DNA from: CAVRUZ01 sp963724495 | Lineage (GTDB): Bacteria > Actinomycetota > Actinomycetes > Propionibacteriales > DAIQRJ01 | Assembly: GCA_963724495.1 (NCBI GenBank) | Contig: CAVRUZ010000006.1 | Coordinates: forward strand, 496,001-560,000 | DNA: 64,000 bases | Reading direction: 5' to 3' | In this document: positions 38,706 to 49,373 of the stretch, piece by piece | Numbering within the stretch: the stretch's first letter is position 1 | Layout: each line of letters begins with the position of its first letter | Position numbers and translations under genes: made by a program | The notes under the pieces: model-generated | What the model was told of the DNA's origin: nothing | What the model saw: only the letters and a program-made list of their open reading frames with translations | Database searches by the model: none

Positions 38706-39503
38706 ATGTCCCCGCCCACGAACACAGCTGCTGCGACCGATGACCGCGCCCGGCGTCGGGCCCGCGTGCACGTGGTCCCCTTCGGCCGGGTCGCGGCCGA
38801 GTACACACGGTCCCGTCCGGGCTATCCCCCAGAGCTCACCCGATGGGCCATCGGAACCAAGCCGCTGACGGTGGTCGACATCGGAGCCGGCTCGGGACAG
38901 ATGACGCGAGGATTGTTCGCCGACGGCCATAGTGTGATGGCGATCGAGCCGTCGGCCGAATTCGTGGCGCATCCTGCGTCTTCGGCTGCCGGAGGCGTCG
39001 CGGTCGTGCGGTGGCGGAGGCCCTGCCGCTGCGATCGGGTTCCGTCGACGCGGTCGTCGTCGCACAGGCGCTCCACCTGATGGACTGCGATCGCGCGCTG
39101 CCCGAGTTCGCCCGGGTGCTCCGGCCCGGTGGTGCCCTCGTCGTTGCCTGGAACACCGTCGACACCACCGTTCCCTGGGCCCGGCGCCTCTTCGAGTTGG
39201 TCGGCGTCGATCCCGGATACGCCGAGGGTCCGCTGGATGCCGTCCGCAACCACGACTTCTTCGGGCCCGTTGCCGAACGGCGGGTGCGGCACTGGCACGA
39301 GGTCACCGTTCGGGCCTGCGCGACTTCGTGGCCTCGATCGGGTCTGTTACTGCGCCGGTCGCACGGAGGAGCGGGACGAACTGCTCGTGCACGTCGACCG
39401 GTTCTTCGACATCACCACCAACGGCAAGACCCTGCAGTTGCCGCTCGTGGGTGTGGCCCTGCGCGCCTACGCCGCGGCGCTCGCCGATTACCACCGTTCC
39501 TGA
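38706..39503 (+). CDS. Class I SAM methyltransferase (frame interrupted three times)
   Basis: Four successive frame segments rebuild one protein of about 266 residues. Start ATG 38706; VPFGRVAAEYTRSRPGYP is typical of the Methyltransf_11/25 group, TVVDIGAGSGQMTRGLFADG is the SAM site, then AEALPLRSGSVDAVVVAQAL and RALPEFARVLRPGGALVVAWN (motifs II-III), and the end TEERDELLVHVDRFFDITTN. One missing base at about 39010, 39316 and 39344 restores reading; the first two are in G or GC runs. Substrate unknown; relatives include small-molecule methyltransferases. Confidence 0.7.
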
Positions 39504-39505
39504 CG

Positions 39506-40663
39506 ATGGGGCAGGAATTCGATCCGGCGGCCCCCGCCGGGCTCTACTCCGACGGCTGGCTCGGCGACGTGCTGCCGGCCGTCGCTTCGGCCCTCGGGAC
39601 CCCACTCGCGGGCTTCACTCCAAGCCTCGAGGTGGCACCGACGCCGCGTGCTGTCGTGGTGCTGGTCGACGGACTGGGGTTCGACCTGCTCCAACGGCGT
39701 CGTGGCCATGCGCCGTTTCTGCGAAGCCTGCTTGACGATACTCGCCGATTGACCGCCGGCTTCCCGTCGACGACTGCGACCAGCATGGGGACGTTCGGCA
39801 CCGGGCGGCCGCCAGGTGCCCACGGCCTGCTCGGATACGAGGTCCTCGCGCCCGACCAAGGCGTGCTGCTGAACGAACTCACCTGGAACCTCGACATCGA
39901 CCCGGTGACGTGGCAACCGGTCGAGACCGTGTTCGAAGCCATGCGCCGCCAACAGATGCCGGTCACGTTCGTCGGGCCGGGAAAGTTCGCCGGGTCCGGC
40001 CTCACCGAGGCAGCGCTGCGCGGTGCCACCTTCAGTGCCGCCGACCCGTTCGAACGCCGAGTCGACAACGCCATCGCGGCAATCGGTTCCGCACCCAGAG
40101 GATTCGTCTATGTCTACTGGGGATTCCTCGATCGCGTCGGTCACCAGAAGGGCTGCGAGTCCTATGAGTGGGGCGATGAACTCGCCCACGTCGACGCCCA
40201 GCTCGCCCGATTGGCAGCGCTGGTTCCAAACGACTGCGCAGTCTTGATCACGGCCGATCACGGGATGGTCGACTCCCCCGTGGGCGACCGTGTCGACATC
40301 GGTGCCGACCCGGCCCTCGCCAGCGGGGTGCGGCTGGTCGGCGGGGAACCCCGCTGTCGGCAGCTGTACGTCGACGACGGGGCCACCGACGACGTCGCGG
40401 CGGCCTGGACCGAGGTGCTGGAGGGACGCGCAACGGTCTGGACGAGGGCGCAGGCGGTTGCGGCGGGTCTCTTCGGCCCGGTGCGCCCAGATGCCGCACC
40501 GCGCATTGGCGACGTCGTCGTCGCGATGAGAGATACGTTCACCGTGGTCGACTCGCGCAGCATGTCCAAGTCCCAGCTGGAACTCGTGGGGCACCACGGA
40601 TCCCTGACGAGCGACGAGGTGGGCATCCCCCTGGTCACCATCGCGCCGAGAGCCACCGGCTAG
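39506..40663 (+). CDS. Type I phosphodiesterase / nucleotide pyrophosphatase family protein
   Basis: 385 residues from ATG 39506, two nt after the methyltransferase stop. Alkaline-phosphatase-fold metal sites are complete: VVVLVDGLGFDLL, nucleophile threonine in GFPSTTATSMGTFGTG, YWGFLDRVGHQKG, VLITADHGMVD, and a late GHHGSL histidine. The family hydrolyses phosphodiester or pyrophosphate bonds of nucleotides or lipids; the precise substrate is not shown. No signal peptide is evident, so it is probably cytoplasmic. Confidence 0.85.
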   Translation: MGQEFDPAAPAGLYSDGWLGDVLPAVASALGTPLAGFTPSLEVAPTPRAVVVLVDGLGFDLLQRRRGHAPFLRSLLDDTRRLTAGFPSTTATSMGTFGTGRPPGAHGLLGYEVLAPDQGVLLNELTWNLDIDPVTWQPVETVFEAMRRQQMPVTFVGPGKFAGSGLTEAALRGATFSAADPFERRVDNAIAAIGSAPRGFVYVYWGFLDRVGHQKGCESYEWGDELAHVDAQLARLAALVPNDCAVLITADHGMVDSPVGDRVDIGADPALASGVRLVGGEPRCRQLYVDDGATDDVAAAWTEVLEGRATVWTRAQAVAAGLFGPVRPDAAPRIGDVVVAMRDTFTVVDSRSMSKSQLELVGHHGSLTSDEVGIPLVTIAPRATG

Positions 40664-40683
40664 TCAGCCTGAGGAGTGAGCCG

Positions 40684-42034
40684 ATGCCGCGAACTGCGAA
40701 CTGGGCCGAGAGGTTGTCCGAACTCGCCGGCGCCGCCGACGTCACCGGCGCCGTGCTCGGAGTCTGGTCCGACGGTGAGCAGTCGATCGACGCGTTCGGA
40801 GTGCTGAACCGGTCGACCGGCGTCGAGGTGACCCCTGACGCGGTGTTCCAGATCGGCTCGGTGACCAAGCTCTGGACCGCGACGATGGTCATGCAGCTGG
40901 TCGATGAGGGCCGCCTCTCGCTGGACGCCACGGTTGCTGAGCTGCTGCCAGGCGCACCTCTGGCAGCGGCCGACTCCATCACCGTGCGCCACCTCCTGAC
41001 CCACACGAGCGGGATCGACGGCGACGTGTTCACCGACACCGGGCGCGGGGACGACTGCGTGGACAGGTATGTCGGCCTGCTGGGATCCGCCGAGCAGGTG
41101 TTCGCCCCGGGCGCGGCCTACTCCTACTGCAACGCCGGGTTCGTCGTCCTCGGGCGGTTCATCGAAGTGCTCGACGGACGGACCTGGGATGCGTCGCTGC
41201 ACGCCCGACTCATCGAACCGTTCGGGCTCACGTCCACATTCACTCTGCCTGAGCAGGCGATTCTGCACCGCGCCGCCGTGGGTCATATCTCCAATGGGGA
41301 CCCCGTGCATCTGTGGCAGTTACCCCGCAGCATCGGGCCGGCCGGGCTGATCACCCAGTCGGCCGCCGACCTGCTGACATTCGCTCGGGCCCAACTCGAC
41401 AACGGAGCATCCGTGTTCAGCAGTGCGGCTGCCACCGCCCTCGCCCAGCCCACGGTCGACATCCCCGGGGCTGCCGGCGGACTCACCCATGTCGGACTCG
41501 CCTGGCGGATCTACGACTGGTCCGGCCGGCGCGTAATCGGGCACGACGGCCTCACGATGGCGCAGATGTCGTTCCTGCGCGTCGATCCCGAGGCAGGGCT
41601 GGCGGTCTGCCTGCTCACGAACTCCGAAAACGCGCCCGCGCTCGCGCAGTCATTGATCTCCGAGGTCTTCGAGTTCCACACCGGTGTCGGGATACCCGCG
41701 CCGCCGGCTCCCGCATCGGGAGTCGAGTGGGCCGACCTGCCCGACGCGGCGCGACACGTGGGTCGCTACGAACGTGCCGGAGTCGCCATCGACGTCGCGC
41801 TCGAAGGCGGGGCCGCCACGATGACGTCGCACGCCACCGGCGACCGCCTCGCGATCGCGGAGGAACCAACCCACGAGTACCGGCTGTACCCGGCCGACAC
41901 GGTCGGGTGAGCGCTTCGTGACCCGGGAGACCGACGACCAGCCCTGGGTGCCGGTCACCTTCGCCCGCCAGCCCGATGGGACTGCCTACCTGTTCACGAG
42001 TGGGAGGGTGACGCCCAAGGTCACGCGGTCCTGA
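40684..42034 (+). CDS. Serine hydrolase of beta-lactamase/PBP4 class (frame interrupted near end)
   Basis: SxxK nucleophile in FQIGSVTKLWTATMVMQL, the YxN motif in YSYCNAGFVVLGRF, and an HDG-type third motif in RVIGHDGLTMAQM. This group (class C beta-lactamase fold) includes esterases, peptidases and D-amino acid amidases. The first frame stops at 41910. Dropping one G from the GGG run at about 41905 continues it as GERFVTRETDDQPWVPVTF to a stop at 42034, giving about 449 residues and completing the C-terminal beta domain. No signal peptide seen. A role in antibiotic resistance is not implied. Confidence 0.8.
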
Positions 42035-42141
42035 CCGGCAGGCCTTGGCCGGTCCGGGACCTCGCCCGCCTCCCGGGTTCGCAGCCGAAGCTCGGCGGTA
42101 GGTTGGCCGACGCACCCACGCCGGCGAAGGAGACGCAGACC

Positions 42142-44136
<1,995 letters not shown>

Positions 44137-44161
44137 CCAGATTCGCTAAACCAGCAAGGAA

Positions 44162-44193
44162 AGGGCCCGCTCGGACATGTCCGAGCGGGCCCT
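44162..44193. terminator. Bidirectional terminator between acsA and F420 oxidoreductase
   Basis: A perfect 32-nt palindrome (AGGGCCCGCTCGGACA and its complement, no loop base between). It lies between two convergent genes, 26 nt after one stop and 18 nt before the other, so it can terminate both. Outer bases CCAGCA/TGCTGG extend pairing after a small bulge. Confidence 0.8.
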
Positions 44194-44210
44194 CTGCTGG
44201 TGGTTCAGGC

Positions 44211-45173
44211 TCAGGCGAACTGCTTGATAGCGTCCGCCACCGGCTGCAGCAGCGACGTGTCGTAGGCGACGCCACCCACGTAGTAGATGATGTAGTCCGC
44301 GCCCGCAGCGAGCGCGCGCTCGGTGGCATCGGTGATCTGCTGAGGCGACCCGATGATCGTGCCGTTCTTGAACTTCTCGAAGGGCACGCCTCCCCTGGCC
44401 TTCTCGGTCGCCTTCTCCGGGTCGTCACCGTCTGCCAATGGGAAGACGTTCAGCGAAGTGGACTTGATGATCTCGCCGAAGTCGCGCCCCAGCTTGTCGC
44501 AGTGGCCCTTGAGAACACTCAGCTTGTGCTCGATCACTTCGGGGTTCCCGCCACCCACGTTGCAGGCATTGGCGTACTGGGCAACGAGTTTCAGCGTCAC
44601 CTGCTCACCGCCGCCACCGATCCACAGTGATGGGTGCGGCTGCCGGACGCCCTTCGGCTCGTTGTAGGGCCCGTCGATCGAGTAGTACTCACCCTTGAAC
44701 ACCGGCCGGTCCTCGGTCCACATCTTGTGAATGATCTGCACTGCTTCGCGGAAGGCCCGCATCCGGTCGCGGGTCTCGGTCCACTCGTAGCCGTAGGCGT
44801 TCCACTCGTGCTCGTACCAGCCCGCTCCGATGCCGGCGTACAACCGGCCCGCCGCGGCGACGTCGACCGACGACGAGATCTTGGCGTAGAGGGAGGGGTT
44901 GCGGTAGCCGTTGCAGCCCACCATCTGGCCGACGTTGACGCGCTTGGTGTCACGGGCGAGTGCGGTGGTCGCGGTCCAGCACTCGAAGGTGGTGTTCATC
45001 GTCGGCTCGGGCACGGTGTGGAAGTGGTCGAACAGCCAGACCGAATCCCAGAATTCGCGGTCTGCCACGCGGGCGACCTCGGTCATCGCCTCCCATTGCT
45101 CCACCGGGTCGGCGATGTGCACCAGGTCCATCTTCCAACCCTGCGGTACGAAAACCCCGAATCGTGCGCTCAT
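44211..45173 (-). CDS. LLM-class F420-dependent oxidoreductase
   Basis: 320 residues, luciferase-like TIM barrel. FGVFVPQGWKMDLVHIADP opens strand 1; VWLFDHFHTVPEP, RVNVGQMVGCNGYRNPSLYAK, GRLYAGIGAGWYEHEW and HPSLWIGGGGEQVTLKLVAQYAN are family signatures, and the last fits F420 rather than FMN binding. Start ATG 45173 is preceded by GAGGAGGAGAG, one of the clearest ribosome binding sites in the window. Substrate unknown. Confidence 0.88.
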   Translation of the reverse strand: MSARFGVFVPQGWKMDLVHIADPVEQWEAMTEVARVADREFWDSVWLFDHFHTVPEPTMNTTFECWTATTALARDTKRVNVGQMVGCNGYRNPSLYAKISSSVDVAAAGRLYAGIGAGWYEHEWNAYGYEWTETRDRMRAFREAVQIIHKMWTEDRPVFKGEYYSIDGPYNEPKGVRQPHPSLWIGGGGEQVTLKLVAQYANACNVGGGNPEVIEHKLSVLKGHCDKLGRDFGEIIKSTSLNVFPLADGDDPEKATEKARGGVPFEKFKNGTIIGSPQQITDATERALAAGADYIIYYVGGVAYDTSLLQPVADAIKQFA

Positions 45174-45299
45174 GCTCTCCTCCTCGTCGTGACCGGGTTA
45201 CCCGGCCGGTGGAGCGGGACTCCCAGCTCCGCCGACCGACACTAATCTCCGCGCACGCTCGGATGAGCGACAGCCCCGGTCCCGTGGCAGGCTTGGGCC

Positions 45300-46208
45300 A
45301 TGTCCGGCACAGAGTCCGTCGACGGGCCGGCCGGCAGGCAGCAGACGGAAACGCGGCACGGAGAAGCCCTGCACGCGGGCGACGGGCGGGTGCAGACCTG
45401 GCTCTCCCTGCTCACCAACCGCGCCAAGCGCCACCAGCGTGCCTCGTTCGTCGTGCAGGGAGTCCGGCCCATCAGCCAGGCCGTCGAGCATGCGTGGCCG
45501 CTGCATGCCCTGCTCGTGAACAGCTCGGTTCCGCTCTCGGCCTGGGCCCGAGACGTGCTGCGACGCAGCCGAGCCGAGCGGCATCTACTCGAGCCCGACC
45601 TGCTGAGCCAGTTCGGACAGCAGGAGCACTGTCCCGAACTTGTCGCCATAGCCGAGATGCCGCCCGACGCGATGAGCCGGATCGAGCCGCGATCGGGGCT
45701 GGTCGTCGTCGTCGACAGGCCGACCCAGAGCGGGAACCTCGGCAGCATCATCCGCAGCGCCGATGCCTTCGGCGCTGATGGGGTCGTGGTCACCGGCCAT
45801 GGTGTCGACCCGTACGAGCCGGCCGGTGTGCGCGCGACCACGGGATCGTTGTTCGCGCTCCCGACCGTCCATGCACCCGCGCCGGCAGCCGTCGTCGACT
45901 GGGTGGCGGAGGCGATGCCGGACGCGCAGATCGTGGGCACCGACGAGGACGGGGAGGCCATTACCTCCGACACGGTCGACCTCACCAGACCGACAATTCT
46001 CGTTCTGGGCAACGAGACCCGGGGCATGTCCCAGGCGTGGCGCACCGCATGCGACCTGGTGGTGCGCATCCCCATGGTGGGTGCCGCGAGTTCGCTCAAC
46101 GTCGCCAACGCGGGGTCGATCCTGCTCTACGAGGCACACCGGCAACGGACCGCCGACCGGTCCCGATGGCACTACGGTCGCGACGACGGCGTGGCTAACG
46201 GCCGATAG
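45300..46208 (+). CDS. SpoU/TrmH-family RNA 2'-O-methyltransferase
   Basis: 302 residues with an N-terminal RNA-binding-like domain (about 20-110: NRAKRHQRASFVVQGVRPI) and a SPOUT knot domain. Motif 1 NLGSIIRSADAFGADGVVV holds the catalytic arginine, motif 2 TILVLGNETRGMS, motif 3 IPMVGAASSLNVANAGSILLYEA forms the SAM-binding knot. Methylates ribose 2'-OH in rRNA or tRNA; the exact nucleotide cannot be read from the sequence. Confidence 0.88.
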   Translation: MSGTESVDGPAGRQQTETRHGEALHAGDGRVQTWLSLLTNRAKRHQRASFVVQGVRPISQAVEHAWPLHALLVNSSVPLSAWARDVLRRSRAERHLLEPDLLSQFGQQEHCPELVAIAEMPPDAMSRIEPRSGLVVVVDRPTQSGNLGSIIRSADAFGADGVVVTGHGVDPYEPAGVRATTGSLFALPTVHAPAPAAVVDWVAEAMPDAQIVGTDEDGEAITSDTVDLTRPTILVLGNETRGMSQAWRTACDLVVRIPMVGAASSLNVANAGSILLYEAHRQRTADRSRWHYGRDDGVANGR

Positions 46209-46294
46209 GGTCCGCCCGCAGGGCCGGCCTACCGGCGTTGCACCCCGTCGGGGGGTAAGCGAAGATCAGGGCTCGATCGACCAGGAGGCACGGC

Positions 46295-46708
46295 ATGCCG
46301 AGCACGCAGGAAAAGTCCCTCGGGCAACTCGTGGCAGCGGCAACCGCGGACATCTCTGCCCTGATCCGCGGTGAGATCGCCCTCGCGAAGTCGGAGCTGA
46401 AGATCTCGGTGTCGGCCGGCGCCACGGGGGTCGGCCTGTTCGCTGGAGCCGCCTTCCTCGCCCTGCTGGCGGTCATCCTGCTGACGATCACCATGGCGCT
46501 CGGCCTCGAAGCCCTTGGCGTACCCGGTTGGCTGTCGTTCCTGATCGTGGCGGTCTTCCTGCTGCTCGTGGGAGTCGTCCTCGGGTTGCTGGGACGCCGC
46601 TCGTTCAGGAAGGTCGGGCCGCCGCGCCGCACGATCGCCTCGGTCCAGGACGTGAGGGAGATCCTGCACCGCAGCGACACCCCGGCGGTAACCTCCAGCC
46701 GGGACTAA
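46295..46708 (+). CDS. Actinobacterial holin-X family (phage holin 3_6-like) membrane protein
   Basis: 137 residues. EKSLGQLVAAATADISALIRGEIALAKSEL is the conserved amphipathic start of the family, followed by two helices (TGVGLFAGAAFLALLAVILLTI and FLIVAVFLLLVGVVLGLLG). Despite the family name these are chromosomal proteins, with no phage genes here; the mycobacterial equivalent is at the same place before an EphE-type hydrolase. GGAGG is found in the leader (46280-46284). Function unknown. Confidence 0.82.
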   Translation: MPSTQEKSLGQLVAAATADISALIRGEIALAKSELKISVSAGATGVGLFAGAAFLALLAVILLTITMALGLEALGVPGWLSFLIVAVFLLLVGVVLGLLGRRSFRKVGPPRRTIASVQDVREILHRSDTPAVTSSRD

Positions 46709-46712
46709 CGAC

Positions 46713-47678
46713 GTGCCCGGGCGGCGTCGATCCGGCTCACCGCCGGACGTTCTCTCGACCATCGAGCTGCCCGGCCCCTGGCAGCATCTCCGCCTGTCCG
46801 CGCACGGAGCCCGCTTCCACGTCGCGGTCAGCGGCACGGGTCCCCTCGTCCTGCTCCTGCACGGATTCCCGGAGTTCTGGTGGACCTGGCGGCACCAACT
46901 GCCCGCTCTCGAGGCGGCCGGCTTCCGGGCCGCGGCGATGGACCTGCGCGGGTACGGCTCCTCCGACAAGACGCCTCGCGGCTACGACCCGGTGACGCTC
47001 GCGGGCGACGTCGCGGCCGTGATCAGCGCGCTCGGTGAGCAGAGCGCGATCGTCGTCGGGCACGGGTGGGGCGGGATCGTGGCCTGGGCGGTCGCGACCG
47101 TCCATCCGCGCCACGTTCACGGCCTCGTGGCCGTCGGCGCTCCTCATCCATTGCTGATGCGGTCGCGCCGCCACCTCTCTGCCCGCGCCCGGCAGCTGGC
47201 AACGCTGTCGGCCATGCAACTTCCCTGGATTCCCGAGCGGGCGCTCATCGCCGACGACGCCGCGATGGTCGAACGGCTGCTGCGCAGGTGGAGCGCTCCG
47301 GGTGCGGCGTTCCCGAACGGGGAGGAGGCGGCCCGCTACCGGGCCGCGATGCGTATCTGGCCGGCGTCGCACTGCGCGATGGAGTACCAACGGTGGCTGG
47401 TGCGCTCCTACCTCCGAAGCGACGGCCGCCGGTTCGTCGGCCGGCTCACCCAGCCGGTCCGATGCCCGGTGCTGCAGGTGCACGGTCTCGACGACCCGGC
47501 CATGCCGGCCGACCTGGCCAGGCGGAGCGACGCACACGTGGCGGCCCCGTTCACCTGGGAGCCCTTGCTGGGCGCAGGACACTTCCCGCACGAGGAGCGG
47601 CCGCACGCCTTCAACGCCGCCCTCCTCGGCTGGCTGTCACACCAGCACTCGGCCGGTCGCGTGGGCAGCATCTCCTAA
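46713..47678 (+). CDS. EphE-like alpha/beta hydrolase with altered nucleophile
   Basis: 321 residues of epoxide-hydrolase type: LVLLLHGFPEFWWTWRHQLP (HGxP oxyanion motif), AAMDLRGYGSSDKTPRGYD, and a late GAGHFPHEERP with the catalytic histidine. At the nucleophile elbow the family has GHDWGG; here it is VVGHGWGGIVAW, glycine in place of aspartate or serine (codon GGG at about 47066). A normal epoxide hydrolase mechanism would not work, so it may bind rather than cleave, or use another residue. Begins 4 nt after the holin-X stop, as the mycobacterial Rv3669-Rv3670 pair. Confidence 0.82.
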   Translation: MPGRRRSGSPPDVLSTIELPGPWQHLRLSAHGARFHVAVSGTGPLVLLLHGFPEFWWTWRHQLPALEAAGFRAAAMDLRGYGSSDKTPRGYDPVTLAGDVAAVISALGEQSAIVVGHGWGGIVAWAVATVHPRHVHGLVAVGAPHPLLMRSRRHLSARARQLATLSAMQLPWIPERALIADDAAMVERLLRRWSAPGAAFPNGEEAARYRAAMRIWPASHCAMEYQRWLVRSYLRSDGRRFVGRLTQPVRCPVLQVHGLDDPAMPADLARRSDAHVAAPFTWEPLLGAGHFPHEERPHAFNAALLGWLSHQHSAGRVGSIS

Positions 47679-47707
47679 GGGCAAGGATTCCTAAGGCTCC
47701 CTACACA

Positions 47708-48460
47708 TCAGGGATTGTCGGGGACGCCCGGCCGGAGGAGCTCCTGGTAGTCGGCGAGCTGCACGTCGCGGGCGGGCCAACCGACCTTGGGGACGAGCCC
47801 GAGATCCTCCGCGACGCGGAGAAGGCCCTGGACCACGCCGCCGGTGAATCCCCAGATCAGCAGGTCGTCGACGACGAAGCCACGCCCGAGGCGTCCGGAC
47901 GGATGCACCACCCGGACGCGCACGTCCGGATCGAGCAGCCGACTCACCGGCACGGGCAGCACCCGTGCCACCTCGGCCGGATCGACGGCACCGACCGCGC
48001 TCGGGGTGTGCCACCAGCCCAGAACCGGGACCACGATGGATCTGCTCGGAAGAATGCCGAGGCGCGGCAGGGTTGCGAGCACCTCGACCCCATCCGGGTC
48101 CAGTCCGGTCTCCTCTCCTGCCTCCCGGAGGGCAGCACCCACGGCACCGTCGTCGTCGGGATCCACCCGGCCGCCCGGAAAGGCGGGTTGGGCGGCATGC
48201 GAGCGCAGCGTGTGTGCGCGCTGGGTCACCAGCAGTTCGAGCTCAGGGAGCTGCAGGTCGTGGAGCGTCTCCTCCCCCGCGGCGACGAGCTTCAGGTGCT
48301 CCGGGGTGGGTCCGAAGAGCACGAGCACGGCGGACTCCCGCCCGTCCGCCGGGGGCGGAATTGCCGAGAAGCGGGTCGGTGGCTCCTGCGCGGCGGCCTC
48401 GGCGAGCCGCAGGAGCGACCTCGGTGCGGTGAGCTGCCCCGGCCGGTCCGACCTGCTCAC
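47708..48460 (-). CDS. Nudix hydrolase, CoA pyrophosphatase type
   Basis: 250 residues from GTG 48460, overlapping the nth stop (GTGA). LLVTQRAHTLRSHAAQPAFPGGR is the UPF0035 motif that precedes the Nudix box in CoA-specific enzymes, and GGRVDPDDDGAVGAALREAGEETGLD is the Nudix box with Asp in the first acidic position. Likely cleaves coenzyme A to 4'-phosphopantetheine and ADP. An N-terminal stretch of about 60 residues is variable. Confidence 0.87.
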   Translation of the reverse strand: MSRSDRPGQLTAPRSLLRLAEAAAQEPPTRFSAIPPPADGRESAVLVLFGPTPEHLKLVAAGEETLHDLQLPELELLVTQRAHTLRSHAAQPAFPGGRVDPDDDGAVGAALREAGEETGLDPDGVEVLATLPRLGILPSRSIVVPVLGWWHTPSAVGAVDPAEVARVLPVPVSRLLDPDVRVRVVHPSGRLGRGFVVDDLLIWGFTGGVVQGLLRVAEDLGLVPKVGWPARDVQLADYQELLRPGVPDNP

Positions 48461-49179
48461 CGTGGCGGCCCGTCCTTGACCAGCTTGGCGGCCTTGGCCG
48501 GGTCGGTCTCGCCCACACCGAACGACGGGCACAGCGCGGCCAGCGGGCACACACCGCAGGCCGGCTTCTTCGCGTGACAACGGCGGCGGCCGTGCCAGAT
48601 GAGCAGCTGCGACAGCATCGTCCAGTCCTTGCGGGGGAACAGCGTCCCTACCTCGGCCTCCACCTTCACCGGGTCGTCGGACGTGGTCCAGCCGAAGCGG
48701 CGCACGAGCCGGCCGAAGTGCGTGTCGACGGTGATGCCGGGCACCCCGAAGGCGTTGCCGAGAACGACGTTGGCGGTCTTGCGGCCGACGCCGGGAAGCG
48801 TGACGAGGTCCTTCAGCCGGCCGGGGACTTCGCCGCCGAACCCCTCGACGAGGGCCTTCGAGAGGCCGATCAGCGAGACCGTCTTCGCCCGGAAGAAGCC
48901 CGTGGGCGCGATCATGGTCTCGAGAACGGCCGGGTCCGCCTCCGCGAACGCCGCCGCATCGGGGTAGGCCGCGAAGAGAGCCGGCGTCACCTGATTCACG
49001 CGGACGTCGGTCGTCTGCGCCGACAGCACGGTCGCCACCAGCAGCTGGAAGGGGTTGGTGAAGTCCAGCTCGCAGTGCGCGTCGGGATAGGTGTCGGCGA
49101 GGATGCGGTGCATCCGGCGAGCCCGCCGCACCAGTGCGGTCCTCGACGTCGAGCCGCGGGTGGCAGAACCGGCAGTCAC
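48457..49179 (-). CDS. nth: Endonuclease III
   Basis: Base excision repair glycosylase/AP lyase for oxidised pyrimidines. 240 residues from GTG 49179 (VTAGSATRGSTSRTALVRRARRM), matching the mycobacterial length; the longer open frame is not homologous. Helix-hairpin-helix LPGVGRKTANVVLGNAFG with the catalytic lysine, VDTHFGRLVRRFGW with the catalytic aspartate, and the iron-sulfur cluster motif CHAKKPACGVCPLAALC. Confidence 0.95.
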   Translation of the reverse strand: MTAGSATRGSTSRTALVRRARRMHRILADTYPDAHCELDFTNPFQLLVATVLSAQTTDVRVNQVTPALFAAYPDAAAFAEADPAVLETMIAPTGFFRAKTVSLIGLSKALVEGFGGEVPGRLKDLVTLPGVGRKTANVVLGNAFGVPGITVDTHFGRLVRRFGWTTSDDPVKVEAEVGTLFPRKDWTMLSQLLIWHGRRRCHAKKPACGVCPLAALCPSFGVGETDPAKAAKLVKDGPPR

Positions 49180-49360
49180 GGGCGCCAGCACACCACAGGC
49201 CACCCACGGCTGCGGCCGGTCTTCGCACCGCGGTCGTCGCGAGACATGCAACCGGGCGGGCGCTGTGCGGGGCAGATGTCGGCATAGGTCGCCATTCGCC
49301 CCATTGCCGTGCATGTCTCGGAACAGCTGGGCAGGTCCGGGCGTTTCGCCGGGTGATGCC

Positions 49361-49366
49361 TACCGT
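49361..49366 (+). promoter_or_regulatory. -10 box deciding the flavin monooxygenase start
   Basis: TACCGT lies 7 nt before GTG 49374, the same geometry as other leaderless starts here. An ATG at 49356 would sit upstream of this box. Confidence 0.4.
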
Positions 49367-49373
49367 CGACCCC

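Noticed and set aside
46295..46708. Holin-X gene as evidence of a prophage
   Set aside because: The family is chromosomal in actinobacteria and no phage genes lie nearby.
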